IMG/VR virus record: IMGVR_UViG_3300030104_002421
Location: 1 to 64,000 of that record
From: a virus
DNA length: 64,000 nucleotides
Reading direction: 5' to 3' (one strand)
Under the pieces are notes generated by a model, which searched no databases, was not told the DNA's origin, and worked only from the letters and a program-made list of their open reading frames with translations. Made by a program: the position numbers and the translations under genes. Below, piece by piece: positions 32,801-42,395 of this stretch. Numbering within the stretch: the first letter of the stretch is position 1; each line of letters opens with the position of its first letter.

Positions 32801-33628
32801 ATGGCACAGAATAATCCAATTACCACAAGAGAGACTATGAAACAGTATTGCCTACGAGCATTAGGTAAACCTGTTATAGAAATCAATGTAGAAGACGACC
32901 AAGTAGAAGATAGAATTGATGAAGCGTTACAATACTTTGCTCAATACCATTATGATGGCGTTGAAAGAATGTATTTAAAACATGTTGTAACTGCCGCTGA
33001 TATTACAAGAGCAAGGTCAGACGAAACATTGTCAACAGTTACAGATACAGCAGACAGTACGGTCACATCAGTTTGGACAGAAGGTAAGAATTATATACCT
33101 TTGCCATCTAGTGTTATGTCAGTAGTAAATGTATTTCCATTTACAGATAAAGCGGCATTAAACTTGTTTGATGTAAGATATCAATTAAGATTAAATGATT
33201 TGTACGATTTTTCATCTACAAGCATTATACACTATGATATGACATTAAGACATTTAGATTTATTAGACCATATCCTTGTAGGTGAAAGACCTGTAAGATA
33301 TAATATGCATAAAAACAGATTGTATATTGATATGGATTGGGCAAATGATGTAGCAGCAGGTGATTATCTAGTCATAGAATGTCATAGAAAATTAAACCCT
33401 TCTACTTTTACAGATATTTTTGATGATATGTTTTTAAAGAAATATACTATTCAATTAATTAAAAGACAATGGGGTGCTAACTTAATCAAGTTTCAAGGCG
33501 TTGCAATGTTAGGTGGTGTCGCATTAAATGGCGAACAACTATATACACAGGCGCAAGAAGAAATAAATAAACTAGAAGAACAAATACAATTATCATACGA
33601 ATTACCACCACAATATATGGTAGGATAA
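32801..33628 (+). CDS. 13: Neck protein gp13
   Basis: The protein has 275 residues (T4 gp13: 309). The N-terminus I-T-T-R-E-T-M-K-Q-Y-C-L-R-A-L-G-K-P-V-I-E-I-N-V, with D-Q-V-E-D-R-I-D-E-A-L-Q-Y-F following, is the conserved start of marine T4-like gp13. It forms the ring that closes the filled head and joins the tail, together with gp14 encoded four bases downstream. The adjacent gp14 and gp15 genes confirm the assignment. Confidence 0.9.
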   Translation: MAQNNPITTRETMKQYCLRALGKPVIEINVEDDQVEDRIDEALQYFAQYHYDGVERMYLKHVVTAADITRARSDETLSTVTDTADSTVTSVWTEGKNYIPLPSSVMSVVNVFPFTDKAALNLFDVRYQLRLNDLYDFSSTSIIHYDMTLRHLDLLDHILVGERPVRYNMHKNRLYIDMDWANDVAAGDYLVIECHRKLNPSTFTDIFDDMFLKKYTIQLIKRQWGANLIKFQGVAMLGGVALNGEQLYTQAQEEINKLEEQIQLSYELPPQYMVG

Positions 33629-33632
33629 AATC

Positions 33633-34514
33633 ATGCGAAATACTTACTTTTCACATGGCACACGCTCAGAGAAAACCTTATATGAGGATTTAATCATAGA
33701 GCAGTTAAAGATATATGGACATGAAGTTCATTATTTGCCAAGAAAAACTGTTACTGAGGATAAGATATTAGGTGAAACACCTGATAGTACATTTACAGAA
33801 AATTACATGATTGAAATGTATGTTGAAGATGTAAATGGTTTTGCAGGTCAAGGTGATTTAATTGGTAAGTTTGGTTTAGAAGTAAGAGACGAATTGACTT
33901 TCGTTGTTAGCAGGCGTAGTTTTGAAATGCTTGTTGACCAACCATCAAATACAATAGCAATTGATAGACCTGTTGAAGGTGATGTTATCTATATGCCAAC
34001 TTTTAAAAAGTTTTGGCAAGTAGATTTTGTTGAAGATGAGGATCCAATGTATCAAATCAATGATTTACCTATCTTCAAATTAAAATGCTCTGTTTGGGAA
34101 TACTCACACGAATTAGTGGATACAGGCATTACTGAAATTGATGAGAAACTAGAAAATGTATCCCAAGATTTATTACTAAATCAAATTACTTTAGAGGCGG
34201 GTACAACTTCAGCAGGTTCATTATTAGCAGAGGTTACAGATGGTAATGTTGAGGCATTACTTACAGAAACAGGTACAGGCGACTTCTACCTTGTTGATGA
34301 AACAGATAGCGACAATTTAATTCTGGAAGATGACCCTAATTATGTTGACTATATAATACAAGAAGACGCATTAACAGGCAACTTAGCAACGGACACAAGC
34401 GGTGCAAGCAATATAAGTTTTGATGATGAAGCGGGATTAAATGATACTGATACATCAAATGATATATTTGACTTTAGCGAAAAAAATCCATTTGGTGACC
34501 CAAGCGATATATAA
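33633..34514 (+). CDS. 14: Neck protein gp14
   Basis: The protein has 293 residues (T4: 256). The N-terminus R-N-T-Y-F-S-H-G-T-R-S-E-K-T-L-Y-E-D-L-I-I-E-Q-L-K-I-Y-G is the conserved gp14 opening. Residues 1-170 form the conserved domain. The last about 110 are an acidic, low-complexity extension with units such as L-I-L-E-D-D-P-N-Y and D-A-L-T-G-N-L, reminiscent of the acidic repeats in the baseplate proteins. gp14 is the head-completion partner of gp13. Confidence 0.88.
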   Translation: MRNTYFSHGTRSEKTLYEDLIIEQLKIYGHEVHYLPRKTVTEDKILGETPDSTFTENYMIEMYVEDVNGFAGQGDLIGKFGLEVRDELTFVVSRRSFEMLVDQPSNTIAIDRPVEGDVIYMPTFKKFWQVDFVEDEDPMYQINDLPIFKLKCSVWEYSHELVDTGITEIDEKLENVSQDLLLNQITLEAGTTSAGSLLAEVTDGNVEALLTETGTGDFYLVDETDSDNLILEDDPNYVDYIIQEDALTGNLATDTSGASNISFDDEAGLNDTDTSNDIFDFSEKNPFGDPSDI

Positions 34515-34525
34515 AGGAATAAATT

Positions 34526-35341
34526 ATGTTTAAAGACGCACAATACCATGAATTGATTAGAAAAACAATTGTGGCGTTTGGCACATTGTTTAACGATATG
34601 TACATATATCGAAAATCAAGCACAGGTAAAGTTACTCAAAAAATGAAAGTACCTTTAGCATATGGACCCAAACAAAAATTTTTAACAAGAATAGACCAGG
34701 ACTCTGCTCGTTCAGCATCTGACCCGGTTACAACGGCATTAACTTTACCAAGAATAGGTTTTGAATTAACAAGTTTAAGTTATGACCCGGCAAGAAAATT
34801 AAATAGAGTACAGAAATTTAAAAAAGTAAAAGGCGCAGATAGTAAGTCATTACAAAATTCTTACATGCCTGTTCCTTACAATGTAGGTTTTACTTTGTTT
34901 ACTATGGCAAAAAATAGTGAAGACGCTTTACAAATCGTTGAGCAAATACTACCTATGTTTCAACCTGACTATACAGTAGCATTAAATGTTATGCCTAATC
35001 TAGGCATTGTCCGTGATGTTCCTATTGTATTAAATGATGTATCATACGAAGATAGTTATGATGGTGCATTTACTGAAAGACGAGTGTTAATGTACACTAT
35101 GTCCTTTACAGCAAAAATGTATTTATATGGACCTGTAACAAGTACAGGTGTTATTAAACAAGTTCAGGTTGACCAATACACAGACACAAATACAACTACA
35201 GCAAAAAGAGAACAAAGATATGTTGTTAAACCAAACCCAACTACAGCAACCGCTGATGATGATTTTGGATTTACAGAAACAACTTCTTTTTTCCAAGACG
35301 CTGACGACTACGATCCGGATACTGGTACTGATAAACAATGA
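34526..35341 (+). CDS. 15: Tail sheath stabilizer and completion protein gp15
   Basis: The protein has 271 residues, equal to T4 gp15 (272). The N-terminus contains L-F-N-D-M-Y-I-Y-R, then M-K-V-P-L-A-Y-G-P-K-Q-K-F-L-T-R, followed by P-R-I-G-F-E-L-T-S-L-S-Y-D; all are gp15 hallmarks. gp15 forms a hexamer on the top of the sheath and receives the head. The C-terminus is a short acidic tail. Confidence 0.92.
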   Translation: MFKDAQYHELIRKTIVAFGTLFNDMYIYRKSSTGKVTQKMKVPLAYGPKQKFLTRIDQDSARSASDPVTTALTLPRIGFELTSLSYDPARKLNRVQKFKKVKGADSKSLQNSYMPVPYNVGFTLFTMAKNSEDALQIVEQILPMFQPDYTVALNVMPNLGIVRDVPIVLNDVSYEDSYDGAFTERRVLMYTMSFTAKMYLYGPVTSTGVIKQVQVDQYTDTNTTTAKREQRYVVKPNPTTATADDDFGFTETTSFFQDADDYDPDTGTDKQ

Positions 35342-35347
35342 TAGATT

Positions 35348-35749
35348 ATGAAAAAAGTAGAAGACAAGTTAAACGAGATACTTGATATATCTGAAAAGGT
35401 AGAAAAGGTTGAAAGTAAACCAATCATACCCAGACCAAAAGAGGATGAAGATGTATCTGCTGATTACAAGTACAGTAGGGAAAACCTATATAATCTAGTA
35501 GAAAGAGGACAGGACGCCATTGATGGCGCCCTTAATCTTGCAAAAGAAACAGACCACCCACGAGCATATGAGGTTGCAGGCAATCTAATTAAAAATGTGG
35601 GTGATGTAACAGATAAACTTATACAACTACAAGAGAAAAAGAAAAAACTAAATGATGATACTGTGAAAGGTCCTAATAAGGTTGAAAATAACTTATTCGT
35701 AGGTTCTACGGCTGAGTTACAAAAACTTATAAAAAAGAAAGATGGGTAG
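35348..35749 (+). CDS. 16: Small terminase subunit gp16
   Basis: The protein has 133 residues (T4: 164). It has the helical gp16 centre: Y-S-R-E-N-L-Y-N-L-V-E-R-G-Q-D-A-I-D-G-A-L-N-L-A-K-E, then P-R-A-Y-E-V-A-G-N-L-I-K. This corresponds to the central coiled-coil of T4-type small terminases, which assemble as rings that stimulate gp17. Its 3' end overlaps the following oxygenase gene by 8 bp, so an unrelated enzyme separates it from gp17. Confidence 0.88.
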   Translation: MKKVEDKLNEILDISEKVEKVESKPIIPRPKEDEDVSADYKYSRENLYNLVERGQDAIDGALNLAKETDHPRAYEVAGNLIKNVGDVTDKLIQLQEKKKKLNDDTVKGPNKVENNLFVGSTAELQKLIKKKDG

Positions 35750-36356
35750 TATAACTATTAATACTTGGATTAATGATACAAATTTATGGACAACGCCTTT
35801 ATTTAATTGCAATGTACCAATTAAACCTGACTGGTTAAAGTATATCAAAGATAATACAGATAAGTTATGGGACGATACACAAAACCCTAACGGTTCATAT
35901 ACAACAAAAACTGATTTACATACACATAAAATATTTGAACCTTTAAATCAAATATTAAAACAAGTTAGTATTACTACCTTTGGTAAAAATGTAGAAAGTG
36001 TAAAAGTGGCAAACATGTGGGCAAATATACTGAAGCGTGGCGAATATCATTTATTACATACACACAATGAACACACCATGAGTGGTGCATATTACTTAAA
36101 AGTACCAGAAAATTCAGGTCAATTATATTTTAGAGACCCAAGACCAAATAGTAATTCTTGGACACAAAAATTTTTAGATAAAGGTAACATGAGGTTTTTT
36201 GATGTAAAAGAAGGCGACTTATATTTTTGGCCGTCTTTTTTAGACCATGGTACAACACCACACGGTTCTGACGAAGAAAGAATTACAATTAGTTTTGATT
36301 TAGATTATTCAGGACCTAACTATAAATTTGGAGATAACGGATACAATGGACAGTAA
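35742..36356 (+). CDS. 2OG-Fe(II) oxygenase-like protein between the terminase genes
   Basis: The protein has 204 residues. The start overlaps gp16 by 8 bp and the end overlaps gp17 by 11 bp. The core is L-L-H-T-H-N-E-H-T-M-S-G-A-Y-Y-L-K-V-P near residues 105-123, then G-D-L-Y-F-W-P-S-F-L-D-H-G-T-T-P, then E-R-I-T-I-S-F-D-L. This is the 2OG-FeII_Oxy_5 pattern. Its substrate is unknown. Being locked between gp16 and gp17 it must be expressed with the packaging genes, which hints at a role linked to late structural or packaging proteins (inference). Confidence 0.8.
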   Translation: MGSITINTWINDTNLWTTPLFNCNVPIKPDWLKYIKDNTDKLWDDTQNPNGSYTTKTDLHTHKIFEPLNQILKQVSITTFGKNVESVKVANMWANILKRGEYHLLHTHNEHTMSGAYYLKVPENSGQLYFRDPRPNSNSWTQKFLDKGNMRFFDVKEGDLYFWPSFLDHGTTPHGSDEERITISFDLDYSGPNYKFGDNGYNGQ

Positions 36357-37986
36357 ATCTTATCTAGGTAATCCTAACTTAAAAGCGGCAAATCAAAAGA
36401 TACGCTTTACAAAAAAACAAGTTAGAGAGTTTTTACAATGTCAGGATAATCCCATATATTTTATTACAAACTATTTAAAGATAGTTACACTAGACCACGG
36501 TCTACAACCATTTAAGTTATATAACTTTCAAAAAGAAATGGTTGATACTTTTCATAATAATCGTTTTAGTATATGTAAACTACCAAGACAAACAGGTAAG
36601 TCAACAACAATTATTGCTTATCTATTACACTATGCAATATTTAATCCTAATGTTAACATTGCAATACTTGCCAATAAGGCGGCGGTTGCTAGAGATTTAT
36701 TAGGTAGATTGCAACTTGCATATGAAAATTTACCAAAGTGGTTACAACAAGGTGTTATAAACTGGAACAAAGGTAGTTTAGAATTAGAAAATGGTAGTAA
36801 GATACTTGCCGCTGCTACATCATCAAGTGCTGTGCGTGGTGGTTCTTATAACATTATATTCTTGGACGAGTTTGCATATGTACCAAACAATATCGCTGAA
36901 CAATTTTTTAGTTCAGTTTATCCTACAATATCTTCTGGTAAAAGTTCTAAAGTAATGATTGTATCTACACCACATGGTATGAATATGTTTTATAAAATGT
37001 GGAATGACGCTGTGCATGAAAGAAATAGTTACAAACCAATTGAGGTTCATTGGTCAGAGGTACCAGGTAGAGATGAGAAATGGAAACAAGAAACAATAAA
37101 GAATACAAGTGAACAACAATTTAGAACAGAATTTGATTGTGAGTTTTTAGGTAGTGTTGATACACTTATTAATAGTGCAAAGTTAAGAACATTATCACAT
37201 AATACACCAGAACAATCTAGTGCCGGTTTAGATATACATGAAATGCCACGAAAAGGTGCAAGATATGTAATGACTGTTGATGTTGCCAGAGGTACTGTAA
37301 ATGATTATTCTGCTTTTGTCGTTATTGACGCAACAAGTATACCATACAAGGTTGTTGCAAAATATAAAAACAATGAAATTAAACCTTTAGTATTTCCACA
37401 AATTATTCATAAGATTGCAACACAATATAATAAGGCAGAGGTCTTAATTGAGGTAAATGATATAGGTGGACAGGTGGCAGATACTATGCAATTTGACCTA
37501 GAGTATGATAATTTGATTATGGTAAATCAAAGAGGGCGTTCAGGTCAGGTTGCAGGTACAGGATTTAGTGGTAAACAAAGTCAACTAGGTGTAAGAACAA
37601 CAAAAGCAACAAAGAAAATAGGGTGTTCAAATCTTAAAGCAATGATAGAACATGATAAACTAATCATACAAGACTTTCATATTATACAAGAATTATCTAC
37701 CTATATATTAAAAGGTAAAGAAAAATACGAAGCGGAAGAAGGGTCAAGTGATGATTTAGTTACTTGTTTAGTTATGTTCGCATGGTTATCAAATCAGACA
37801 TATTTTAAAGAATTGACAGACCAAGATATACGAGCAAGACTTGTAGATGAACAACAAGACGCAATGGACCAAGACATGGCACCCTTTGGATTTATAGATG
37901 ATGGCATAGAAAGTGAAGAAGATAGTAGTTATAAAGACCCTTATGGTACTACATGGTCACCTGTAAAATACAAGAAGGGACTGTAA
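36346..37986 (+). CDS. 17: Large terminase subunit gp17
   Basis: The protein has 546 residues from ATG 36346. A TTG 18 bases upstream is in frame but ATG is better placed. Walker A is L-P-R-Q-T-G-K-S-T (79-87), Walker B is I-I-F-L-D-E-F-A (170-177), and V-S-T-P-H-G provides the coupling motif. The C-terminal RNase-H-type nuclease shows M-T-V-D-V-A-R-G and V-L-I-E-V-N-D-I-G-G. It is the motor that cuts and packages concatemeric DNA into proheads through the gp20 portal. It is slightly shorter than T4 gp17 (610). Ordinary in all key residues. Confidence 0.95.
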   Translation: MDSKSYLGNPNLKAANQKIRFTKKQVREFLQCQDNPIYFITNYLKIVTLDHGLQPFKLYNFQKEMVDTFHNNRFSICKLPRQTGKSTTIIAYLLHYAIFNPNVNIAILANKAAVARDLLGRLQLAYENLPKWLQQGVINWNKGSLELENGSKILAAATSSSAVRGGSYNIIFLDEFAYVPNNIAEQFFSSVYPTISSGKSSKVMIVSTPHGMNMFYKMWNDAVHERNSYKPIEVHWSEVPGRDEKWKQETIKNTSEQQFRTEFDCEFLGSVDTLINSAKLRTLSHNTPEQSSAGLDIHEMPRKGARYVMTVDVARGTVNDYSAFVVIDATSIPYKVVAKYKNNEIKPLVFPQIIHKIATQYNKAEVLIEVNDIGGQVADTMQFDLEYDNLIMVNQRGRSGQVAGTGFSGKQSQLGVRTTKATKKIGCSNLKAMIEHDKLIIQDFHIIQELSTYILKGKEKYEAEEGSSDDLVTCLVMFAWLSNQTYFKELTDQDIRARLVDEQQDAMDQDMAPFGFIDDGIESEEDSSYKDPYGTTWSPVKYKKGL

Positions 37987-37998
37987 GATTTTGATAAT

Positions 37999-38006
37999 TA
38001 TAAATA
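37999..38006 (+). promoter_or_regulatory. Late promoter (TATAAATA)
   Basis: Perfect late box 46 bp before the gp18 ATG, followed by a T-A-A-G-G-A-G ribosome site. Unlike several other late genes, gp18 has a proper leader. Confidence 0.8.
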
Positions 38007-38052
38007 GATGTAAGAACAAATTAACAATTCTTAAATTTAAGGAGAAAACAAG

Positions 38053-40035
38053 ATGGCTTTTTTAGTTTCACCTGGTGTTCTCGTTACGGAAAAGGATCTT
38101 ACTAATGTAGTTCCTGCTGTCTCTACCTCAATTGGTGGTGCAGTAGTAGTTAGTGAGAGAGGGCCAATGGAAGAGGTTACTTTAATCTCTAGTGAGGACG
38201 AATATGTTAGTGTTTTTGGGAAACCAGACACAAGCACATTTGAATATTTTTTTAGTGCAACCAACTTTTTACAATACGGAAATGCCTTAAAAGTGGTTAG
38301 AGCGGCAACAGGTTGCGTAAATGCAGCTGTATCAGGTACACCTGTGCTAATCAAAAACACTACAGACTATCTAAATAATTACTCCACAGGACAAGGAAGT
38401 GTAGGTGCATGGGCGGCTAGAGAAGCAGGCACATGGGGAAATAACTTACAAGTTTCTACTTGTACCAACTCAACGGCATATTCACAAACATTGCCTTCAG
38501 ATAACCTAGTCAATGACGCTGACGCAGCTATTGGCGATACAACCATTACGGTTGATGACGGTGCTGAAATCAATACTGGTGACTTGTTAGAGTTTGGTGA
38601 CATATCAAGCAACTTTACTGCCGCTCCTAGTGGATATTATTATAAAGTTACAGGAAAATCAACACACTTATTAACTATCGCAAGATTTGACCCAGCAACT
38701 GGTGCAACTCAAACAGGTGGTTTAAGACATGCTGTAGCTAACAACGCATATGTTAAGAGATATTGGGAACATTATTTTCAATTCTCAGCGGCACCAACTA
38801 CAACTGATGATGTAAGTAATGCTGGTGGTTCTAATGATGAATTACACATTGCTATCGTTGACCAAGATGGTGGTATCTCAGGTACTGCTGGAACAATTTT
38901 AGAAAAATTTGAAGGACTTTCACAAGCTTCAGACGCTAAAACTGCTCAAGGCGATACAAACTATTATGCTGATGTTATATATCAACAATCACAATATATT
39001 TACTGGATGGATCATCAAACAGTATTATCAACTGCTGGTACTACAAAGGTTGGTACTACTTTTGATAACGCTTCCACTTCAGCTTTTATTGTGTTTAGAG
39101 ACGCATTGACAGGCGGAACTGACGATTTAGTTCCAACTGCTGCTGAATTATCTCTTGCATGGGATAAATTTGGCGACGCTGAAACAGTAGATGTAAATTT
39201 ACTAATAGGCGGTCCATCACAAACTAATGCTGACGCTACGGGTGATACCATGGCAACAAAAGTAATTGATACTGCTGAAGGCAGAAAAGATTGTGTAGCA
39301 TTTATTTCACCTGCGAGAGCAGATGTTGTTAATGTAACTAATCCAATCTCACAGACAGCTAATGTTAAAGCTTTTGCTGATGGTTTATCATCTTCAAGTT
39401 ATGCAGTAATAGATAGTGGTTACAAATATATGTACGACAAATATAATGCCGTATATCGTTTTGTTCCATTAAACGGCGATATCGCTGGTCTATGTGCAAG
39501 AACAGATACAGTAGCAGACAGCTGGTTCTCACCTGCAGGATTTAGTAGAGGTCAAATTAGAGGCGCTATTAAACTTGCATTTGACCCAACAAACGCACAA
39601 AGAGATGAATTGTATAAAGCTAGAGTAAACCCAGTAGTTACATTCCCTGGACAAGGCACAGTCTTGTTTGGTGATAAAACTGCTCAGTCTAAACCTAGTG
39701 CTTTTGACAGAATTAATGTTAGAAGACTATTCATAACTTTAGAGAAGGCGATAGCAACTGCTGCTAAATTCCAACTCTTTGAGTTCAATGATGAATTTAC
39801 AAGAGCGAATTTCAGAAACTTGATTGAACCTTTCTTGCGTGATGTACAAGGTCGAAGAGGTATAACAGACTTTTCTGTTGTATGTGATGAGACCAACAAC
39901 ACTTCAGCGTTAATTGACAGAAACGAATTTGTGGCTGATATCTTTATCAAACCAAATCGTTCAATTAACTTTATTCAACTTAACTTTGTCGCAACACGAA
40001 CAGGCGTAGCCTTTAGTGAAGTGGCAGGCGCATAG
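38053..40035 (+). CDS. 18: Tail sheath protein gp18
   Basis: The protein has 660 residues, equal to T4 gp18 (659). The N-terminus V-S-P-G-V-L-V-T-E-K-D-L, then V-P-A-V-S-T-S-I-G-G-A, is the classic sheath opening. The C-terminus has F-L-R-D-V-Q-G-R-R-G-I-T-D-F and F-V-A-D-I-F-I-K-P-N-R-S-I-N-F-I, the strands that interlock sheath subunits. A good ribosome site and late promoter precede it. Confidence 0.95.
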   Translation: MAFLVSPGVLVTEKDLTNVVPAVSTSIGGAVVVSERGPMEEVTLISSEDEYVSVFGKPDTSTFEYFFSATNFLQYGNALKVVRAATGCVNAAVSGTPVLIKNTTDYLNNYSTGQGSVGAWAAREAGTWGNNLQVSTCTNSTAYSQTLPSDNLVNDADAAIGDTTITVDDGAEINTGDLLEFGDISSNFTAAPSGYYYKVTGKSTHLLTIARFDPATGATQTGGLRHAVANNAYVKRYWEHYFQFSAAPTTTDDVSNAGGSNDELHIAIVDQDGGISGTAGTILEKFEGLSQASDAKTAQGDTNYYADVIYQQSQYIYWMDHQTVLSTAGTTKVGTTFDNASTSAFIVFRDALTGGTDDLVPTAAELSLAWDKFGDAETVDVNLLIGGPSQTNADATGDTMATKVIDTAEGRKDCVAFISPARADVVNVTNPISQTANVKAFADGLSSSSYAVIDSGYKYMYDKYNAVYRFVPLNGDIAGLCARTDTVADSWFSPAGFSRGQIRGAIKLAFDPTNAQRDELYKARVNPVVTFPGQGTVLFGDKTAQSKPSAFDRINVRRLFITLEKAIATAAKFQLFEFNDEFTRANFRNLIEPFLRDVQGRRGITDFSVVCDETNNTSALIDRNEFVADIFIKPNRSINFIQLNFVATRTGVAFSEVAGA

Positions 40036-40049
40036 AGAGGAGATAGAAA

Positions 40050-40577
40050 ATGGCTAATGTATCAGACTTTATCTCTAAACTAAAAGGTGGCGGAGCAAGA
40101 CAGAACCAGTTTAAGGTAACTTTACCTTTTCCAGGTTATGCTGCTGTAGGTGGTGAAACAGAAAACATGGCGTTTTTATGTAGTGCTACTCAACTACCAA
40201 GCTCAGAGATAGGTGAATTAACAGTAAACTTCCGTGGTAGACCAATCTACATGGCAGGTGATAGAACATTCCAAACTTGGACTACAACTATCATCAATGA
40301 TACCTCTTTTGATATCAGAAATGCTATAGAAAGATGGTCAAACGGTATCAACAATCATTCAGACAATGAAGGATTATCAAACCCAACTGACTATCAAGTG
40401 GACGCTTTTGTTGACCATTTAGATAGAAGTGGTAACGCTTTGAAATCTTATACATTTAGAGGTCTTTGGCCGCTAACTGTAGGTACTGTTGACCTGAATA
40501 TGGACCAAGTAACGGCACTTGAAACTTTTGAGTGTACTTGGAGATACCAATACTGGGAATCTAACACTACAACTTAA
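40050..40577 (+). CDS. 19: Tail tube protein gp19
   Basis: The protein has 175 residues (T4: 163). It has the tube pattern N-Q-F-K-V-T-L-P-F-P-G-Y, the L-P-S-S-E-I-G-E-L segment, and G-R-P-I-Y-M-A-G-D-R-T-F-Q-T-W-T-T-T-I. The ATG follows G-A-G-G-A-G-A. Its 3' side is marked by a very stable hairpin. It is the inner tube through which DNA passes. A paralogue-like gene lies at 46808. Confidence 0.93.
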   Translation: MANVSDFISKLKGGGARQNQFKVTLPFPGYAAVGGETENMAFLCSATQLPSSEIGELTVNFRGRPIYMAGDRTFQTWTTTIINDTSFDIRNAIERWSNGINNHSDNEGLSNPTDYQVDAFVDHLDRSGNALKSYTFRGLWPLTVGTVDLNMDQVTALETFECTWRYQYWESNTTT

Positions 40578-40589
40578 TCGTTGTGAAAA

Positions 40590-40611
40590 AGGGCGTCCTC
40601 CGGGACGCCCT
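40590..40611 (+). other. Stable hairpin with UCCG tetraloop after gp19
   Basis: The stem AGGGCGTCC (40590-40598) pairs perfectly with GGACGCCCT (40603-40611) around TCCG. A C-UNCG-G loop is among the most stable RNA tetraloops. No T-run follows on the plus strand (AAATATATAAAAAGG instead); a T-run is present only when read from the minus strand. It is therefore more likely an mRNA 3'-end stabiliser or pause site than a full terminator for plus-strand transcription. Confidence 0.8.
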
Positions 40612-40636
40612 AAATATATAAAAAGGAGTAAAAGTA

Positions 40637-42196
40637 GTGGCAGAAATCTTTGGATTTGAAATAAAAAGAAAACCTACTGGGGCAAGTTCCCAGCAGTTTA
40701 CAGCACCTACAGCTGATGATGGTGTACAAACCATTATGGGTGGTGGTCATTTTGGCACCTACCTAGACATTGAAGGTAAAGTAAATAACGAGGCAGATTT
40801 AATTCGCAGGTATAGAGAGGTTGCAATACAACCTGAATGTGACCAAGCGATAGAAGATATTATCAACGAAGCAATTGTTGTTGATGATAATAAGGAAACG
40901 GTAAGACTTAACATGAATAAAGTACCGTTCTCACCTAAAATTAAAAAAAGTATTAATGACGAGTTTAACAATATACTTTCACTTATAGAGTTTGAAGGAA
41001 AAGGACATGATATCTTTCGTAGATGGTATGTTGACGGAAGAATAGTATATCACAAAGTAATAAACCCTAAAAATTTAAAAGAAGGTATAACAGAATTAAG
41101 ATATATTGATCCTCGAAAAATTAAAAAGGTAAGAAAACCTAAAGAGGATCCTACAAAAAGTTTTAAACCAAAAGACCCAAATAAACCTGAGGTTGTAGAA
41201 TTTGAAGAATTTTTTATCTACAATGAAAAAGGTATTGCGTCTGGCGGTAGTGTTGCTGCTACACAAGGTATGCAGATAACAAAAGACGCTATAGCGTTTT
41301 GCCCTAGTGGTCTTATAGACCAACAAAGAAATATGATATTGTCTCATTTACATAAGGCAATTAAACCTGTCAATCAATTAAGAATGATTGAGGATAGTGT
41401 TGTTATATATCGTATTAGTAGGGCACCAGAAAGAAGAATTTTTTATATTGATGTTGGTAATCTACCAAAAGTAAAGGCAGAGCAATATCTAAAAGATGTA
41501 ATGAACAGGTATAGAAATAAACTTGTTTATGACGCTTCAACAGGAGAGATTAGAGACGATAGACAATATATGTCTATGTTGGAGGACTTTTGGCTACCTA
41601 GACGAGAGGGTGGGAGAGGAACAGAAATAACAACTTTACCAGGTGGTTCAAACCTAGGTGAAATTGATGATATAAAATATTTCCAAAAGAAATTATATCA
41701 ATCGTTGAATGTTCCGTCTTCTCGTTTAGAAGCTGAGGGTAGTTTCAATATGGGTAGAGCAACTGAAATCAATAGAGACGAATTAAAATTTAGTAAATTT
41801 GTTCAAAGATTAAGAAACAGATTTAATAATTTATTCCATGATTTATTGAAAACACAATTAATCTTAAAAGGTATTGTAACAATAGAAGATTGGGAAAATA
41901 GTCTTGCAAGAACAATCAGATACGATTATGTAAATGATGGTTACTATGCAGAAATTAAAGAAAGCGAAATGTTTAAAGACCGTATGCAAGTTATGAGTGA
42001 TATGAAGAACAACGAAATGGTTGGTACATATTATTCACAGGACTTTGTAATGCGTAATATTCTTAAAATGTCAGACGCTGAAATATTAGAACAACAAGAA
42101 AAGATTGCTGCTGAAGCAAAAGCTGCTGAACAGCAACAACAACAAGAACCAGAGAATGGTGAAGAAGGAGATAATGATGACGGACAACAATTCTAA
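40637..42196 (+). CDS. 20: Portal vertex protein gp20
   Basis: The protein has 519 residues (T4: 524), with a GTG start behind A-A-G-G-A-G. Conserved portal segments include E-I-F-G-F-E-I-K-R-K, then R-R-Y-R-E-V-A-I-Q-P-E-C-D-Q-A-I-E-D-I-I, the L-R-Y-I-D-P-R-K-I-K-K-V-R stretch and R-R-E-G-G-R-G-T-E-I-T-T-L-P-G-G. It forms the dodecameric portal that docks gp17 and later the neck. The C-terminal tail is Gln/Glu-rich. Confidence 0.95.
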   Translation: MAEIFGFEIKRKPTGASSQQFTAPTADDGVQTIMGGGHFGTYLDIEGKVNNEADLIRRYREVAIQPECDQAIEDIINEAIVVDDNKETVRLNMNKVPFSPKIKKSINDEFNNILSLIEFEGKGHDIFRRWYVDGRIVYHKVINPKNLKEGITELRYIDPRKIKKVRKPKEDPTKSFKPKDPNKPEVVEFEEFFIYNEKGIASGGSVAATQGMQITKDAIAFCPSGLIDQQRNMILSHLHKAIKPVNQLRMIEDSVVIYRISRAPERRIFYIDVGNLPKVKAEQYLKDVMNRYRNKLVYDASTGEIRDDRQYMSMLEDFWLPRREGGRGTEITTLPGGSNLGEIDDIKYFQKKLYQSLNVPSSRLEAEGSFNMGRATEINRDELKFSKFVQRLRNRFNNLFHDLLKTQLILKGIVTIEDWENSLARTIRYDYVNDGYYAEIKESEMFKDRMQVMSDMKNNEMVGTYYSQDFVMRNILKMSDAEILEQQEKIAAEAKAAEQQQQQEPENGEEGDNDDGQQF

Positions 42197-42395
42197 TCCT
42201 ACAAGGGATATGATTGACGCTTTGGATAAAGATAACAATGTGGATGCAGAGGTGCATTTTAAAAATGCTTTAAGTGCTAAAGTAGGGCAAGAACTTGACG
42301 ATAAGAGAAAAGATATTGCCAGCACTATTATGGCTAAAGAACCGGAAAAAACAAATGACAATAACGCTGAGCAATCTACGGAAATTGACGATTGA
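42177..42395 (+). CDS. Prohead core protein (gp67-like)
   Basis: The start is chosen at the second of two adjacent ATGs (42177), six bases behind G-G-A-G; it overlaps the portal end by 20 bp. The protein has 72 residues, acidic and helical: M-I-D-A-L-D-K-D-N-N-V-D-A-E-V-H-F-K-N-A-L, then K-V-G-Q-E-L-D-D-K-R-K-D. This matches the small core proteins found between gp20 and gp21 in T4-like phages (gp67/gp68 place). Size and charge agree with T4 gp67 (80). It probably helps to nucleate the scaffold and is cleaved by gp21. Confidence 0.75.
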   Translation: MTDNNSNPTRDMIDALDKDNNVDAEVHFKNALSAKVGQELDDKRKDIASTIMAKEPEKTNDNNAEQSTEIDD

